NCBI GenBank assembly: GCA_016081115.2
Contig: CM071933.1
Coordinates: 58,108,660 to 58,172,659 of the forward strand
Direction: 5' to 3'
Length of the DNA stretch: 64,000 bases
Origin: Rehmannia glutinosa
Lineage: Eukaryota; Streptophyta; Magnoliopsida; Lamiales; Orobanchaceae
The notes beneath the pieces were generated by a model. It was not told the origin of the DNA. It made no database searches and saw only the letters and a program-made list of their open reading frames with translations. Below, piece by piece: positions 47,356 through 58,797 of the stretch (its first letter is position 1; the number at the start of each line of letters is the position of its first letter). A program made the position numbers and the translations under genes.

Positions 47356-47541
47356 CATAACCATAATGCACCAAGTGGACTAAATATGATCCACAACTTA
47401 TGGCTATATGAAGCCATAGCTTATAGCTTCTTTTCGTTAAGCTCATTACATAACCATAATGCACCAAGTGGACTAAATATGATCCACAATTTATGGCTAC
47501 ATGAAGCCATAGCTTATAGCTTCTTTTCGTTAAGCTTATCT
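47356..47541. repeat. 93-bp tandem duplication in copia 3 3' region
   Basis: CATAACCATAATGCACCAAG at 47356 recurs at 47449, and the whole unit is repeated with two or three changes. It lies between polypurine-like tracts. Confidence 0.88.
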
Positions 47542-48499
47542 TAGCTTCTTTGAGCTAAAGAGCTTATAACCTGTTTTCCCCCTTTGGAATCATAAAAAAG
47601 AATGAGCACGATAAATACATCATATATTCATATCAAAGTGCGCAACTAAACCGATGTATCGAGCTATTTTGAACATTGAAGCTTTTAAACCAAATAGGAG
47701 GGAAGAGTCGAATTATACGACTTGTAGAAGCTTATGAAATATCATTTGATAAGCAAAACATGATCTCTATAAATATATAAGACTTTTGAAATCGAGAGAA
47801 TCATGTAGATGATGAATTTTTCATTGAAACGTTTTATCGAACACTTGGCGGGCGTCAAAAATTGAAAAAGATATATATAGCCCTTGTAAATGTAATCAAG
47901 CCAAGTTTTTCATCACCAAATGCAATTTAACAAATATCATTCATCAACAATCAATAAGCTCATCAAAAAAATATATGAATTGCATCAAGAAAAATACATA
48001 TAAGCCACAAACTCAAGGGTTCAACCCAATTGAGCTAAAGAGAGTGAAGTTCTTACCATTCGATCGGTAAAGATGAGCAATGATGATGATAATCGAGCTA
48101 GACAATCCCCAAAATATATAATTTATGCAACAAAACACATTTGAAGTGAATTGTGTGTGAAAATATCAAAGGGGACAAAAATAGAGTTGAAAGGGTCAAA
48201 ATGCCAAAGTCTGGAAACAGAAACAATTTTAACCAAAAAATCTCCAAGGGCGACCGGTCCAGGGCATGGGCGACCGGTCGAGCTGGTGGGCGACCGGTCG
48301 GCCTGGCGCCCGGCAGCCATCGTTTGATTTTTGAAACCAAATTTGATCCAAAAATCCGATTTTTCGCCCCTAAGTTTTAAAAACGTGCAAAATGCAAACG
48401 TAGACCTCATTCAATATACATTATGTCATAATCAAGCTCGAAATGAGGTAAAATACTCAGTGGTTAACGATTAAAAAGTCCGCGAGTTATCCTTGAGAC

Positions 48500-49640
48500 G
48501 AAATTAAATACATCTCAAGTTTTTGTTAAAAACTCAATCCCTTTTTAAAAGAATATCGAATCTCAATATGTTTAGTTCGATTATGATGAACTATATTTTG
48601 AATACGGAAAACCGTATAATAAATATCGGACTTGTTATCCCAAAAAATAAGAACGTTTTAAAGCTTTGGATACAACAAGTCATAAGAAGAAGTGCCTTTC
48701 AAATATTTGAAAATTTCTTTTAACGACACTTTAATGAGATTCGTTGGGATAGTTTTTGAAGTCGAGCATATAGACATAAGGCATATGGAATGTCGAGTCT
48801 ATAGGAATAATACAAGAAAACATACCTCGAATTTGTTTGTCAACCGATATGCCTTTCTCAACCTTTGTCAATCTTTAGCCATAGAGGTTGAGATGGTTCT
48901 TTCTTTCTTCAATGCTTAACTCCTTCAAGAGTTCTTTTGAAATATAGCCATCTTCTTGGTCCAAGCAAGAAATTGAGCTCCCCCATCATACTCATCTCAA
49001 GCTCACCTAGTATCAACTTAGAAAAACATATCTTGCACAAATATTCATTAGTAGCACCAAAAATATTCTCATAAATATGCACAAGTAAACAATCTTGCCC
49101 TTTTTCAAAAACAAAGAGAGTAGTATCAACTTTACCTCTTGTAAAATCATTTAGCAAAAATAGCTAAGTCTATCATACCATACATGGAGTACTTGTTTTA
49201 AACCATACAAGGCCTTTTATAAAAATCATTTGGCCTAGATAAATTTAAAACCCCGGAGGTTGTTTTACATAGACTTCTTCTTGAATAAAACCATTGAGAA
49301 AATTGGATTTAACATCCATTTGGTAAAGCTTGAAATTTTCTTAAAACAAGAATGGGCAAGTAAAATGCAAATAGCTACTAAATGTGCTATGAGTGCAAAT
49401 GTTACACCAAAATCAATTACCTTCTTTTTTAAAATACCTTCGAGCTACTAACCTCGCCTTAGTTCGACCAATGTTGACTTGGTCATCGAGTTTGTTCAAA
49501 TACCATTTTTGTCTTCTTCATCACTATCATCATAGGGCATCCAATTGATCTAAGGTGTTCATAATAGAACATTTACATCCAAATATTTTGAGGTAACTAA
49601 TATTTGGAGTACTTCATTTCTCATCTACACAACTTAACAA
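48500..49640 (-). pseudogene. Scraps of copia 3 pol
   Basis: Short blocks match the copia 2 pol region (for example 48909-49157, with FEKGQDCLLVHI and LGELEMSMMGELNFLLG, and the VENQ/SNIHK-type RNase H words near 48520-48620), but large parts of RT and nearly all of integrase and protease are gone. Three CGACCGGTCG-type palindromes lie just left at 48249-48302. Confidence 0.7.
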
Positions 49641-50440
49641 ACTCATTAACGGCATCGCTTATATAAGCAAGAAAAAAAATAGCCCAAGTGTAAAAACATG
49701 CCTCAATCATCAATCACAAAATATCTTGCAAAAGAGCATAGTAGAAATAGACACTATATATATAGACCATGAAGCAAGAAACACATACTATGCATTTAGA
49801 AGATCATCAAGAGTATAATAAATCATGCAAGTTCAAATAAGCTTAAGAAAGCTACAAAAGGTCTCTTTTGAAATTTGAAAATCCGATAGCATATAGTTGA
49901 GACCTCATTTAAAAGAAGTATTTGAACAAGAGTTGACAAAGCAAATATATGCAATCAAGTATCGAATAGTGCCTTTCAAAAAATCTAAAAATCCTCTTAA
50001 TAAAATACTTTGAAAAACAAGCACATAGGCATATGGCAAAACATATATCGAGTCTATAAGAGTAAGACTAACACAAGTAAACGTACATCGATAGTTTATG
50101 CCTCTTTTGACAAAAAATGAGTGGATAACCATTGACGAAGATATATAAATCCTACACAATTCTTAGAAGAAGTCTTGCACACAAGAATAATTGTAATAGT
50201 GTAGGCTAGAGCAATAATATATGTGACAAGTATGCTTATGCCATAAAAATCCATAAGAGATGATAAAACACTATAGTTTAAACAAATGCACAAGAACATG
50301 CAAGGTCCTCCTTTTAAAAAGAATTTTAGGAACACACAAATATATTGAAGACCTTAATTTTAAAAATAAATTTTTGAAAACTCATTTTGAAAAATTAGGC
50401 ACAATTACGAACATGCATAATAACAAAATAAAATGCATAT

Positions 50441-51834
50441 TTAAATGAGGAGATATGGTTTACCAATTACGCCATTTCCATGGGTTATGTCTTTCCCGTT
50501 GTTGACGGTATCTTCCCCTTTGAAAATCATCATGTTGATGGTGGTTTCTCCAATTACTCCATCTCCAAGGATTATATCCTTCCCTTTGTTGATAATATTT
50601 CCTTCTTGGAAATTCATTTTGGTGTGTCTTCTTCTTTGATCAAATGAGATAGTCATTTGATGTCTTCTTGGCGGTATGAATTTTCTTCGATTGTTATTTC
50701 GTTGGGTACCTAATATAACGTTGTTTTGTGGTACCCTCAAGTGCTTAGGTCCTTTGGGATTAGTCTTGAGACTTTTAGGTCTCCACAAATAATTAGAGCT
50801 ATTTTTAGCCCGACAAGTATTTACCGTATGACCCTTTTTACCGCAATAAAAACAAGTAATAATTCTAGGAGCATAATGACCAACATGCTTAGAGACTTGA
50901 TTCTTTTTCATATGATTGACAACATTAGGCTTATGATCAAGTTCTAGTTTCGAATTATCACAACAATCAACAATTTCATCGGTACTCAAGTTGGATTTAG
51001 ATAAATCTTTTTTCATGCAATTAATATCCTCAACAAGAGTACTATTTTGTTTCTCAAGGTTTCTAACCTTGTCAAGTGTGGTGTGGTGAGCACATGATAG
51101 TGATTCATAGGAAGTAAATAAGCTATCCTTTTCTTTTTTTAAAACATTGAATTCCTTTTTCAAATTTTTGTACTTAACAAGTAAATTTTGGAATTCATTT
51201 TGAAGATCATCAAAAACATTTTGCAAATCACTATAATCATTTTGAATAACAATATCATAAGAAGTAGAGGGTTTAAGACATACCTCGTTTTCTTCTTCGA
51301 TGCCCATAAAACAATATTCAACTTCTTCATAGTTGGAAGTTGTAAGAGGCTTGTTCCTTAGATTTGAGCTTGTATCCCTTTGAGAAGTAGATGCTTTTGT
51401 TTGACTCCTTTCATTTTCAAATACTCCATAGATGGCTTCTAATTTTTGCCATACTTCATGTGCCGATCGAATTCCTACAATATGTTCATATTCCTTATTT
51501 ATTAAATGAACAATACAAAATATTGAGAGCGTTACCGTTTAAGGAGATGATTTTCTTCTCTTCATCATTGAGCTCTTTGAATCCTTTGGAGGTGTGTGGT
51601 GTGTTTATCATTGGAATGATTTCTCCATTTATGACGATGTTCCAAATATCGAACCCGCAACCTTGTAAATAACATTCCATTCTTTCTTTCCAAAATATAT
51701 AATTTTTGGAATCAAATAGAGGTGGCTTGGTGGTGGAGGTGCCGGATAGATAAGCTTCGTTTGTAGCCGACGATCGTTTCTCTTCACTCGCGATGTGAAA
51801 CGAGCTTGCCAAAGAGTTTGGCTCTGATACCACT
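50441..51834 (-). pseudogene. Copia 3 gag, broken
   Basis: The C-terminal block (50441-51307) holds a coiled coil (DLQNVFDDLQNEFQNLLVKY) and the knuckle CFYCGKKGHTVNTC followed by WRPKSLK. The N-terminal block (51495-51834) has the Gag start region (VSEPNSLASSFHIASEEKRS, FWKERMECYLQGCGFDIWN). A deletion or frameshift between them (about 51310-51490) removes much of the UBN2 core. PBS TGGTATCAGAGCC lies at 51820-51832. Confidence 0.85.
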
Positions 51835-52048
51835 TGTAAGTCCAAGCGGCTACGATAATCTAGAGGGGGTGAATAGATTATCTCCATCTTTTCGATTTTG
51901 CCCTCTTTTTTCGAACTGAAAGCTCAAAGACAATAAAGGTGCGGAATGTAAACAACACACATCGATTTATAGAGGTTCAACCCACCTAGGGCCTAATCCT
52001 CTACCACCCCAGTATATCCGGAATGGATTTCAAAAAGAAAAAAGATTT

Positions 52049-52326
52049 TATTAATTTACCAAAAATTAATACAACACCAACTTACAACAACACCTTGAAG
52101 AGCACCACACTCTTCTTCAACACCACCTTTGAGATTACCACAATCTCACTTGAAGATTACCACAATCTCCAACGGCACCTTGTGAAGATTACCACAATCT
52201 TCAACCTTGAAGAATACCAAATTCTTCAACACCTTAACAAGAAGATTACCACAATCTTCTTACACCTAACACCTAGATCACCCAAGTATGTTCTTACCAC
52301 AAGAACACTCACAAGGATATCTTGTG
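52049..52326 (-). other. Array of nine hairpins (copia 3, 5' LTR leader)
   Basis: Same nine hairpins as 45724-46001 with no change in stems or loops that I can see. With transcription starting about 30 bases past the TATA box, it occupies roughly nt 190-470 of the leader. Confidence 0.88.
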
Positions 52327-52541
52327 TTGAATGATTACCCAAATTCAAGATTACAACTCGATAATTGATAATACAATAGAGTGCAAGTGTAATCAAGAAA
52401 AGCCTAGACCTCAAGAATGTGAAAGTGAATAGCTAGGCAAATTACAACAAGAAATAAGATAATGTAAGAACAAGTGTATTCTTGAGTGTATCTTGTTGTG
52501 TTGTAGTTTTCTCTCTTATTGTGTTGCTTCAATTCTTCCTC

Positions 52542-52549
52542 TATTTATA
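52542..52549 (-). promoter_or_regulatory. LTR TATA box, copia 3
   Basis: Minus TTCTATAAATAGAGGA, same position as in copia 2. Confidence 0.8.
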
Positions 52550-52703
52550 GAAGATGTCTTGTACATGATAGGCTCCTCTTGGGGACATGAATTCTGTAAA
52601 AAATTGCAAGACAATTGAAGAAAAAAGCTGTTAGAAATCCATCCCACAAATTAAGGGAAAGTTGTTTGCTGTCAAACGGTCAGATTTTTGCTGTCAAACC
52701 ATA

Positions 52704-52918
52704 GGGCGACCGGTCGCACAGAAATAAAGTTTGAAATAAACGTATCACAAATTTACATAGGGCGACTGGTCGAGGGGGTGCTCGACCGGTCGACATCACC
52801 CCTAGCCGGTCGACCTCCATTTTTTGAAGAACAGAAGAAATACAATCTCTTCAGGTACCGGTCGACGGGGGCAACCGGTCGACGGCACCGGTCGACCCCC
52901 TTGGCGACCGGTCGACCT
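52704..52918. repeat. CGACCGGTCG palindrome array (copia 3, 5' LTR)
   Basis: GGCGACCGGTCGC, CTCGACCGGTCGAC, TACCGGTCGAC, GCAACCGGTCGAC, GCACCGGTCGAC and GGCGACCGGTCGACC occur within 215 bp, mostly intact. Confidence 0.87.
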
Positions 52919-53313
52919 GTAATAAAACACCTCAGTCTCATTTTTGTTTCAACGTACTCCTCAGGTATGGGTTGCCCTATAGGGCAACCGGTTGGCCTCA
53001 AAACCAAAGTGTTGTCCAATATTTTATCGAAAATAAACTCCGAGAAATACTCCGAAAAATAGTAAAAACATATTAGACGATGGGGAGTATTAGGACAACA
53101 TTTAGAAACATTGTTTTGATGTAAAAACACATTAACACAAAATCATTAAATGTGTTGTCCAATTTTGTCGAAAATAATCTTGAGGAAATACTCCGAAAAA
53201 TATTAAAATCATTTAAAATCATTTAGGAGTATTTGGAAAACCTTTAAAAACATTATTTTGGTATAAAAACAAAATCATCAAAATCATGATAAAACCATTT
53301 ATCAAACATTTTG

Positions 53314-54022
53314 GTTCCTCCGCATTGCATCCATTGTCATCATTGTGGCCATCATTTCCACCTGGTACATCCTGGACATCCCGCTCTGGCATACTCGCAT
53401 TACGGTCCGCATTATCATCATTCATACTTTCATCAGAGGAACCGTCAATCTATAGTGGGTGGTCTCATGTGTACCCAGGCACACCATTGAAGTTACCGGT
53501 GACAGCTTCCTTATGTTAAAAACATAGAACCATTCGCTGTAACGAGGGAAGCCGTAATTGCGGAAGAACCGGTTGATGTTGCTCTCCTATATTTATTTAA
53601 ATGCACATGTTAATTAATGCAACTAGAAAACCAATGTAAGTGGAATATTCATATAAACTGTTTCTTACCACTCCAACATGTGCATAGTACTCATTTGAGG
53701 CGGTGACTTTGTTGTGAAACATATTGTAGTCAACTCCTGGAAGATTTATGAAATCACAAAAATCCTTGAAATGAGTTCTCAACATATGAATCCGCTCCTT
53801 CACAGCAGATGTCTTGAAGTTTCGTCTGCATTTGATGGATAGTTCACGAGTAAGTGGAAGGAAGATATCGTTAAAAGCATCGGGGTTTGCTATGTCCTTC
53901 GTTAACTGGCAATGACGGAAGAACAACCGGTAGCATTTGTCTTCTTCAGCTTCGGTCCATCCAGGACCAATCACATTGTTCTTCATGACCTGGTTCCTCA
54001 TGCGTACCATCTCTATTGTCAA
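53314..54022 (-). pseudogene. Myb/SANT-like gene, broken and split by copia 3
   Basis: The main exon (53669 to about 54022) reads GPGWTEAEEDKCYRLFFRHC, then KCRRNFKTSAVKERIHMLR, DFINLPGVDYN and SNEYYAHVGV. It ends at a GT donor and joins 53586 (ESNINRFFRNYGFPRYSEW). Further left comes an Asp/Asn-rich segment (DGSSDESMNDDNADRN). Stops (TGA and TAG near 53450-53480) and a frame change between the blocks disable it. Its C terminus was cut off by copia 3 and lies at 45444-45507. It resembles the Myb/SANT-like family, including PIF/Harbinger-associated ORFs. First exons are not identified. Confidence 0.68.
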
Positions 54023-55009
54023 ATAATTTACGGTAATTTATGAAGACATAAAAAAACAAAAATAAATGAGTAACAATGGAAGGCAAAGAGACTTTACACC
54101 AGCAAATCATAAGAAAAAGAATTATTAAGAAAATTAAAATCACCTCTTACCACTACGGATTGTGTGCTGTCTGTTTCAAAGTTCACAAATACATTCACAT
54201 GTATGAAAATGACTAAGCTCAACCTTCTTTAAATAGGAAAAAAAAAAGCATTCAATTGATTGTGTAAGTGATGGTTATCCGAAAAGCCATCATGTTTACA
54301 AGTGAATAAATGCATGGAATGACCAATGACGGCCAAATGGAATCAATGCACAACCAAATCAAGGGATACAAACAAACATTAGTGCATGTTCAGAGTTATC
54401 GAGTATCCTTTACTGATTTTGCCATAAACAAGTCAAGATGCATTTAATTAAACCACAAATGAGTATTGAATGGTCAAATCATAAGCATGTAATACAGATT
54501 TGGATCGTACTATTTAATACAAAAAAGAAACCTAGTTTGAGTGCAATTGGATGCACTAAATTTTTGTCTGAGACATAAAGTCTGGAATACTATACAAAAT
54601 ACTTCGCACCATTTACATGCCATAGGGTACGAACATGGTAATCTGCATACACGGATTTTCGAACTGAATGGAAAGACATGATTTGTTAAAGTACATATCT
54701 TACATGCACAGTATATGCAATTCCATTCACAAAAAAAAGGCATCCATAAGATGACCTTCAAATTAACCAGTTGTTACTAGAGTATTAAACAGAACAAAAC
54801 ATAATTAACAATTTGTTTTTTACAAAACATCCATAACGCATCACCCCTAGTATCAGATCTTGCCCTCGCATATCATGCGTACCATAACAACCCTGTTCTC
54901 AGATGATAGGCTGAAAAAAAGGTCCATGCCCTTAGCATCACCGTACAATATATGCCCAACACCATTCTCGATTGCGGTCGCGACAAATATGATTCTTCAG
55001 AATTTTGAT
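54023..55009. other. Spacer, no gene seen
   Basis: A+T-rich, unique-looking. ORFs here show no family resemblance. Confidence 0.4.
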
Positions 55010-55492
55010 CGAGTTGAGTGCAGACCTGATATCACTTCTCCACTTCTAGATTCACCACTCATTTCCCATCCTACCGCATATTCTCGAATTTGTTTTGATG
55101 GGGTTATGTTACCTCATGCATTGTGTGCATGCATGTCTGGGGTTGCCCTTTTTAACCCCTCTGGTACTTTTGTTAAAGGCTATTCCAAGAAGATTATAGG
55201 AAATTTTGCTCCTGAAATTCTTTAATTTTATGCCCTCCGTGAAGCCTTGATATTTTCTCGCCACTTCCACATCTCAAATGTTTCCATTTTTGGTGATGCT
55301 GCTTCTGTCATCCTAGCGGCCAATGGAGAATCTCACACCCCTTCTGGAGGCCTAGGAATTCTTGACGATATCAATCAATTCAAGTCGTCCATTTCACCTC
55401 TTAGCTTTATTTGGTTTAGACGTGATTCTAATTTTCTTGCTCATAGACTAGCTAAGTTTGCTAAACAGATGCTAGAAAACGATTATTCCTAG
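55010..55492 (+). pseudogene. RNase H-like fragment of a LINE-type element
   Basis: The sequence reads ICFDGVM...GVALFNPSGTFVKGY, then FYALREALIFSRHF, VSIFGDAASVILAANGE, and FIWFRRDSNFLAHRLAKFA. These are the RNase H core (D, E, D) and C-terminal pattern of the plant non-LTR 'reverse transcriptase-like' family. A stop at 55223-55225 interrupts the frame right after NFAPEIL. No reverse transcriptase precedes it, so it is an orphan 3' fragment. Confidence 0.7.
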
Positions 55493-57498
55493 GATCATCT
55501 CCCGAACCCCTTTTGTCAATCGCTGGTGGACGATTTCCAGCACCCGTAATTTTATGAATTTTCCTTCCTCGAAAAAATACTTATGTTCAAAAAATATTAT
55601 ATAAGTACGGTCTGCGAGTTGGCCTGCCCTGCCACGGGCTAGCCTGCCTTAACCCGTGGCTCAGCGCAAGCCAACCTGTTTAGCCCACCTCTTAATGGGC
55701 ATTTAAATACTCAGCCCAACCCTCCACCTTTGGCGGGGCAGGGTAAGGCCGGTGGCCCATTTTGATAACTCCCCTTTTCGAGTTTAAAGTGATATTATGT
55801 CACCACCTAATAGTACAAAACTGCCATTGCCCAAAAAAGTACTTTGAAAACGTATAGTACTTTTCAGAGTAAAAGTGATACTTTTCGAGAAAAAAATAAT
55901 ATTTTTTAATTATCATCACTCCCATCTGTTAGCCTAAATATTTACAAAAATGTCACTGATCTTTTGGGCGGGTCATGGATTGTGGGAGTTCCATCTCACA
56001 AATGCGACCCGTGAGACAATCTTGTATGAGTTTTTGCCATATTTTCAATACCGAGTTCTTTTTTATATCCTCTACTTATTTATTGTGAATAAAAATGTTC
56101 AGGATGTAATTTTAATAATAAACAAAAATTGATTTGTCTAATTAACTATTTTTTTTACTATTCAATGTGCAAAGATTCATCTTTAATGCCATGTTTTTTA
56201 GGGGAATCTTTACTGCAATTTATGTTAATAGAGAAACTCAATTCTTTGTTTTATTTATTTAATAATTATAAATACATTGTAAGCACTTGGGTTAGTATAG
56301 TGGCCACGAGTATTACTCGCAATGACGAAGCCTAGTTTGAGTACATATAATGACGAGTCGAACATTAAAAACAAAATATAAACATTGTAGATAATGTGCT
56401 CCCTACTTTGACCATTTTATCCTCCATAAGTCACCACAATGATTGGACATGAAAAAATACTTCTTTTTGCAGGGGTCCTAATGCCACCTGCCTCTCGGCT
56501 CGGGTATTGATGACGCGAGATCCTGACTGTTCAAGGCCCTGATATCCATACATCAAGGAAATAAGGATTACAACACATGTTCGTGGTTCGTACTAATTTT
56601 TGCATATAAAATAATTCATGATTGATTTAGTTGAAATGTAATTGACATTTTATATTACTTAACTTACTTAATCACTAGACATTCGGAAGGTCTTAGCTCA
56701 GGACCATCCTTGCAGGCATGGTCCTTGCTTGCCTGACATGCGATCTTTTGTATGTCCTTCTCCCGAACTCCAAACTTTAACCGAAGAGTTGACACTGATT
56801 CGTCCTCAGGGAGCCGGTCCTGAGTTTTTTTGTGGTCATGGGCAAAAGAAAAAAAGGGGCCCAATAAAAAAATACAAATAATATCTCATATACGTACACT
56901 TTAGATATAATTTTAAAAGAACCTGAAAATAAACATATTTTAGTTAAATAATATAATAAACGGACAATATACAAATATGTTTAAATCAAATACAAAATAA
57001 TAGTAAATTTCAACGTCCGAATCTGAAGGAAAAATATTTCTTTTATTTTGAGTCTTGAAAGCAAAATGTCATTTGGTAATTTTATTTTATTTTTTAGGGG
57101 CCTATAAAACCAATATAGTAAAATATGTGTATTTTATATAAAGACTTATGTAAATTGAGCCCCCTTAAAATTAGGGGACCTAGGTCGTCGCCCTCGGTGA
57201 TTGCTTTCAGGACCCTGTTTGTCCTGAATCACAATGGATATCATTAAAGATTGATTTTTTTAGGCCTTTTAAATAAAAAGTATGTGGAATGAGTTTCTTT
57301 TACAAATACATATATATTTTTAGAAACTTTTTATTAGTTTTATCGAACCCTATGTATTGATGTATTATTAAGAAATATTTTGTTATTTATCCAACCTTGA
57401 CCTTTTAAGGTACGACACAATTGTAGCTCAGTTAGTTGAGCATTTATAAATCAGACTCAATAATATGTACTTAAACCATTCGATTAATAATCCTTACA
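55493..57498. other. Spacer with decayed repeats
   Basis: A G+C-rich patch at 55615-55765 (GCCTGCCCTGCCACGGGC and kin), a decayed relative of the foldback MITE near 55830-56045 (CCCGTGAGACAATCTTG), and a repeat-like patch at 56680-57230 (AGGGGACCTAGGTCGTCGCC). At 57422-57441 GTAGCTCAGTTAGTTGAGC looks like a tRNA A box, with no B box. No host gene is seen. Confidence 0.4.
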
Positions 57499-57506
57499 GA
57501 TACATA

Positions 57507-57681
57507 CAATGTTGTAAAAAGCACTAGGCGACAGACTGGGGCCTAGCGCCTAGGCGGAGCTTAGGCGGGACCTGGGCGGGATTAGGCGGGCCTAATCGAA
57601 AAAATAATCGTAGGCGGACAAGGGGGGCCTAGCGCCTAGGCGGGGATTAATCGGGGCTAGGCAGGAATTTTTACAACAGAG
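57507..57681. mobile_element. hAT-type MITE with G+C-rich interior
   Basis: A perfect 8-bp target duplication GATACATA flanks it (57499-57506, 57682-57689). Ends CAATGTTGTAAAAA and TTTTTACAACAGAG are inverted copies. The inside repeats CTAGGCGGG and GCCTAGCGCCTAGGCGG. Size and duplication fit a hAT MITE. Confidence 0.85.
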
Positions 57682-57689
57682 GATACATA

Positions 57690-58797
57690 TGAAAAGTAAG
57701 TCAATATACCATCGATTAAATACTTATACACAAATTGCGAGTCCTTTTCATTTTTTCTTATATAAAAATATTACGGAATCAACTTTTTTATTGCAGACAT
57801 TGCACCTGATTATTCAATAGTAGGGATGACAAAATGACCCGCCCCAACGAGTACCCACCCTATCCTATCTGGGGCTTCCCGTCCTGTGACCCATGGCAGG
57901 ACGAGTCGGACTGAGTATCACTTTCGCCCTGTGGGTACTCGCCCCACCCCGCAAAGTATTTTTTTTATATTTAATATATATTTTACATGTGTATTATATA
58001 AGATAATGTAGTTTTAATGTACTTAATATTATATTTAATATTTGTAATGATAATTTTTATAAATATTAAGCTATAATACAAAATATAAGATCAAAAACTA
58101 TTAATAATATAAAATACAAGATACAATTTTAGTTATGGGTCAACATAACTAAAACTATTAATAATACTATTAATAATATAAAAACTATTAATTCAACATT
58201 AATTATGTAACTTTTGAAGTTGTAATTTTAGTCTTGTAGATTTTGTGATTCGACAATATTAGCCTTATACTTTTTAGTTGTAGTAATTTTAATTCTATTA
58301 GTCAAAATAACCAACTTTACTGAACTTGTACGTATTTTGTATTTCCATAGTTAGGAAATAATACGTGTATAACTCGTACCTCGGATTTTGATCTAGATTC
58401 ATAATTCTGAAAAATTCTCATTAGGCAATCTATAGTATAAATAATAAATAAATTTAACTCATAAGCAATGTTTTTAAACCCGAACCAAACATCGAATCAG
58501 ATTAAAAACTGGTCATAGGATCACTGGCTCAGTCGGTTAAATCTTTCTTAAAAAATCGGTTGCTCGGATATATACATATATGTTGGGGGAAAAAATGACA
58601 TTTAATAATTAATATATAATTTAGTTTTTTATTGAAATACTATTAATTGACCAATTGGCTATTAATGGAATAACCCAGCCAAAAGAGTCTGGGGCTGGCC
58701 CACATACCAATTTTCCCTACACGGCCCACGAGGCCCATCACCAAGTTATATAAAGGTCCCTCATCTTCATTTGTAAATTCGTTCTCTCATATTCAAC
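57690..58797. other. Spacer with a G+C-rich repeat patch
   Basis: The patch at 57830-57955 (GGGTACTCGCCCCACCCCGC and similar) is of a kind widely dispersed in plants. The rest is A+T-rich. A TATATAAAGG word at 58746-58755 lies just before the broken end of copia 5. Confidence 0.4.

Larger units (their letters stand above)
45508..53308 (-). mobile_element. Ty1/copia element 3, pol-deleted relative of copia 2
   Basis: LTRs of 1475 and 1474 bp start TGTAAGTCC and end TATCAAACA, with the perfect duplication TTTTG (45503-45507, 53309-53313). The interior has PBS, gag, scraps of pol and a long 3' non-coding region with repeated polypurine tracts (46983, about 47181, about 47576). The LTRs are nearly identical outside the palindrome array, so insertion is fairly recent although gag is broken. 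Movement would have needed proteins from a related element. Confidence 0.93.
51835..53308 (-). repeat. 5' LTR of copia 3
   Basis: 1474 bp; hairpin array 52049-52326, TATA box 52542-52549, palindromes 52704-52918, inverted-repeat modules about 53010-53250. Nearly the same as the 3' LTR except inside the palindrome array. Confidence 0.93.

Noticed and set aside
57415..57490. Possible tRNA or SINE (GTAGCTCAGTTAGTTGAGC)
   Set aside because: Only an A-box-like stretch is present; no B box, acceptor pairing or poly-A/T tail was found.
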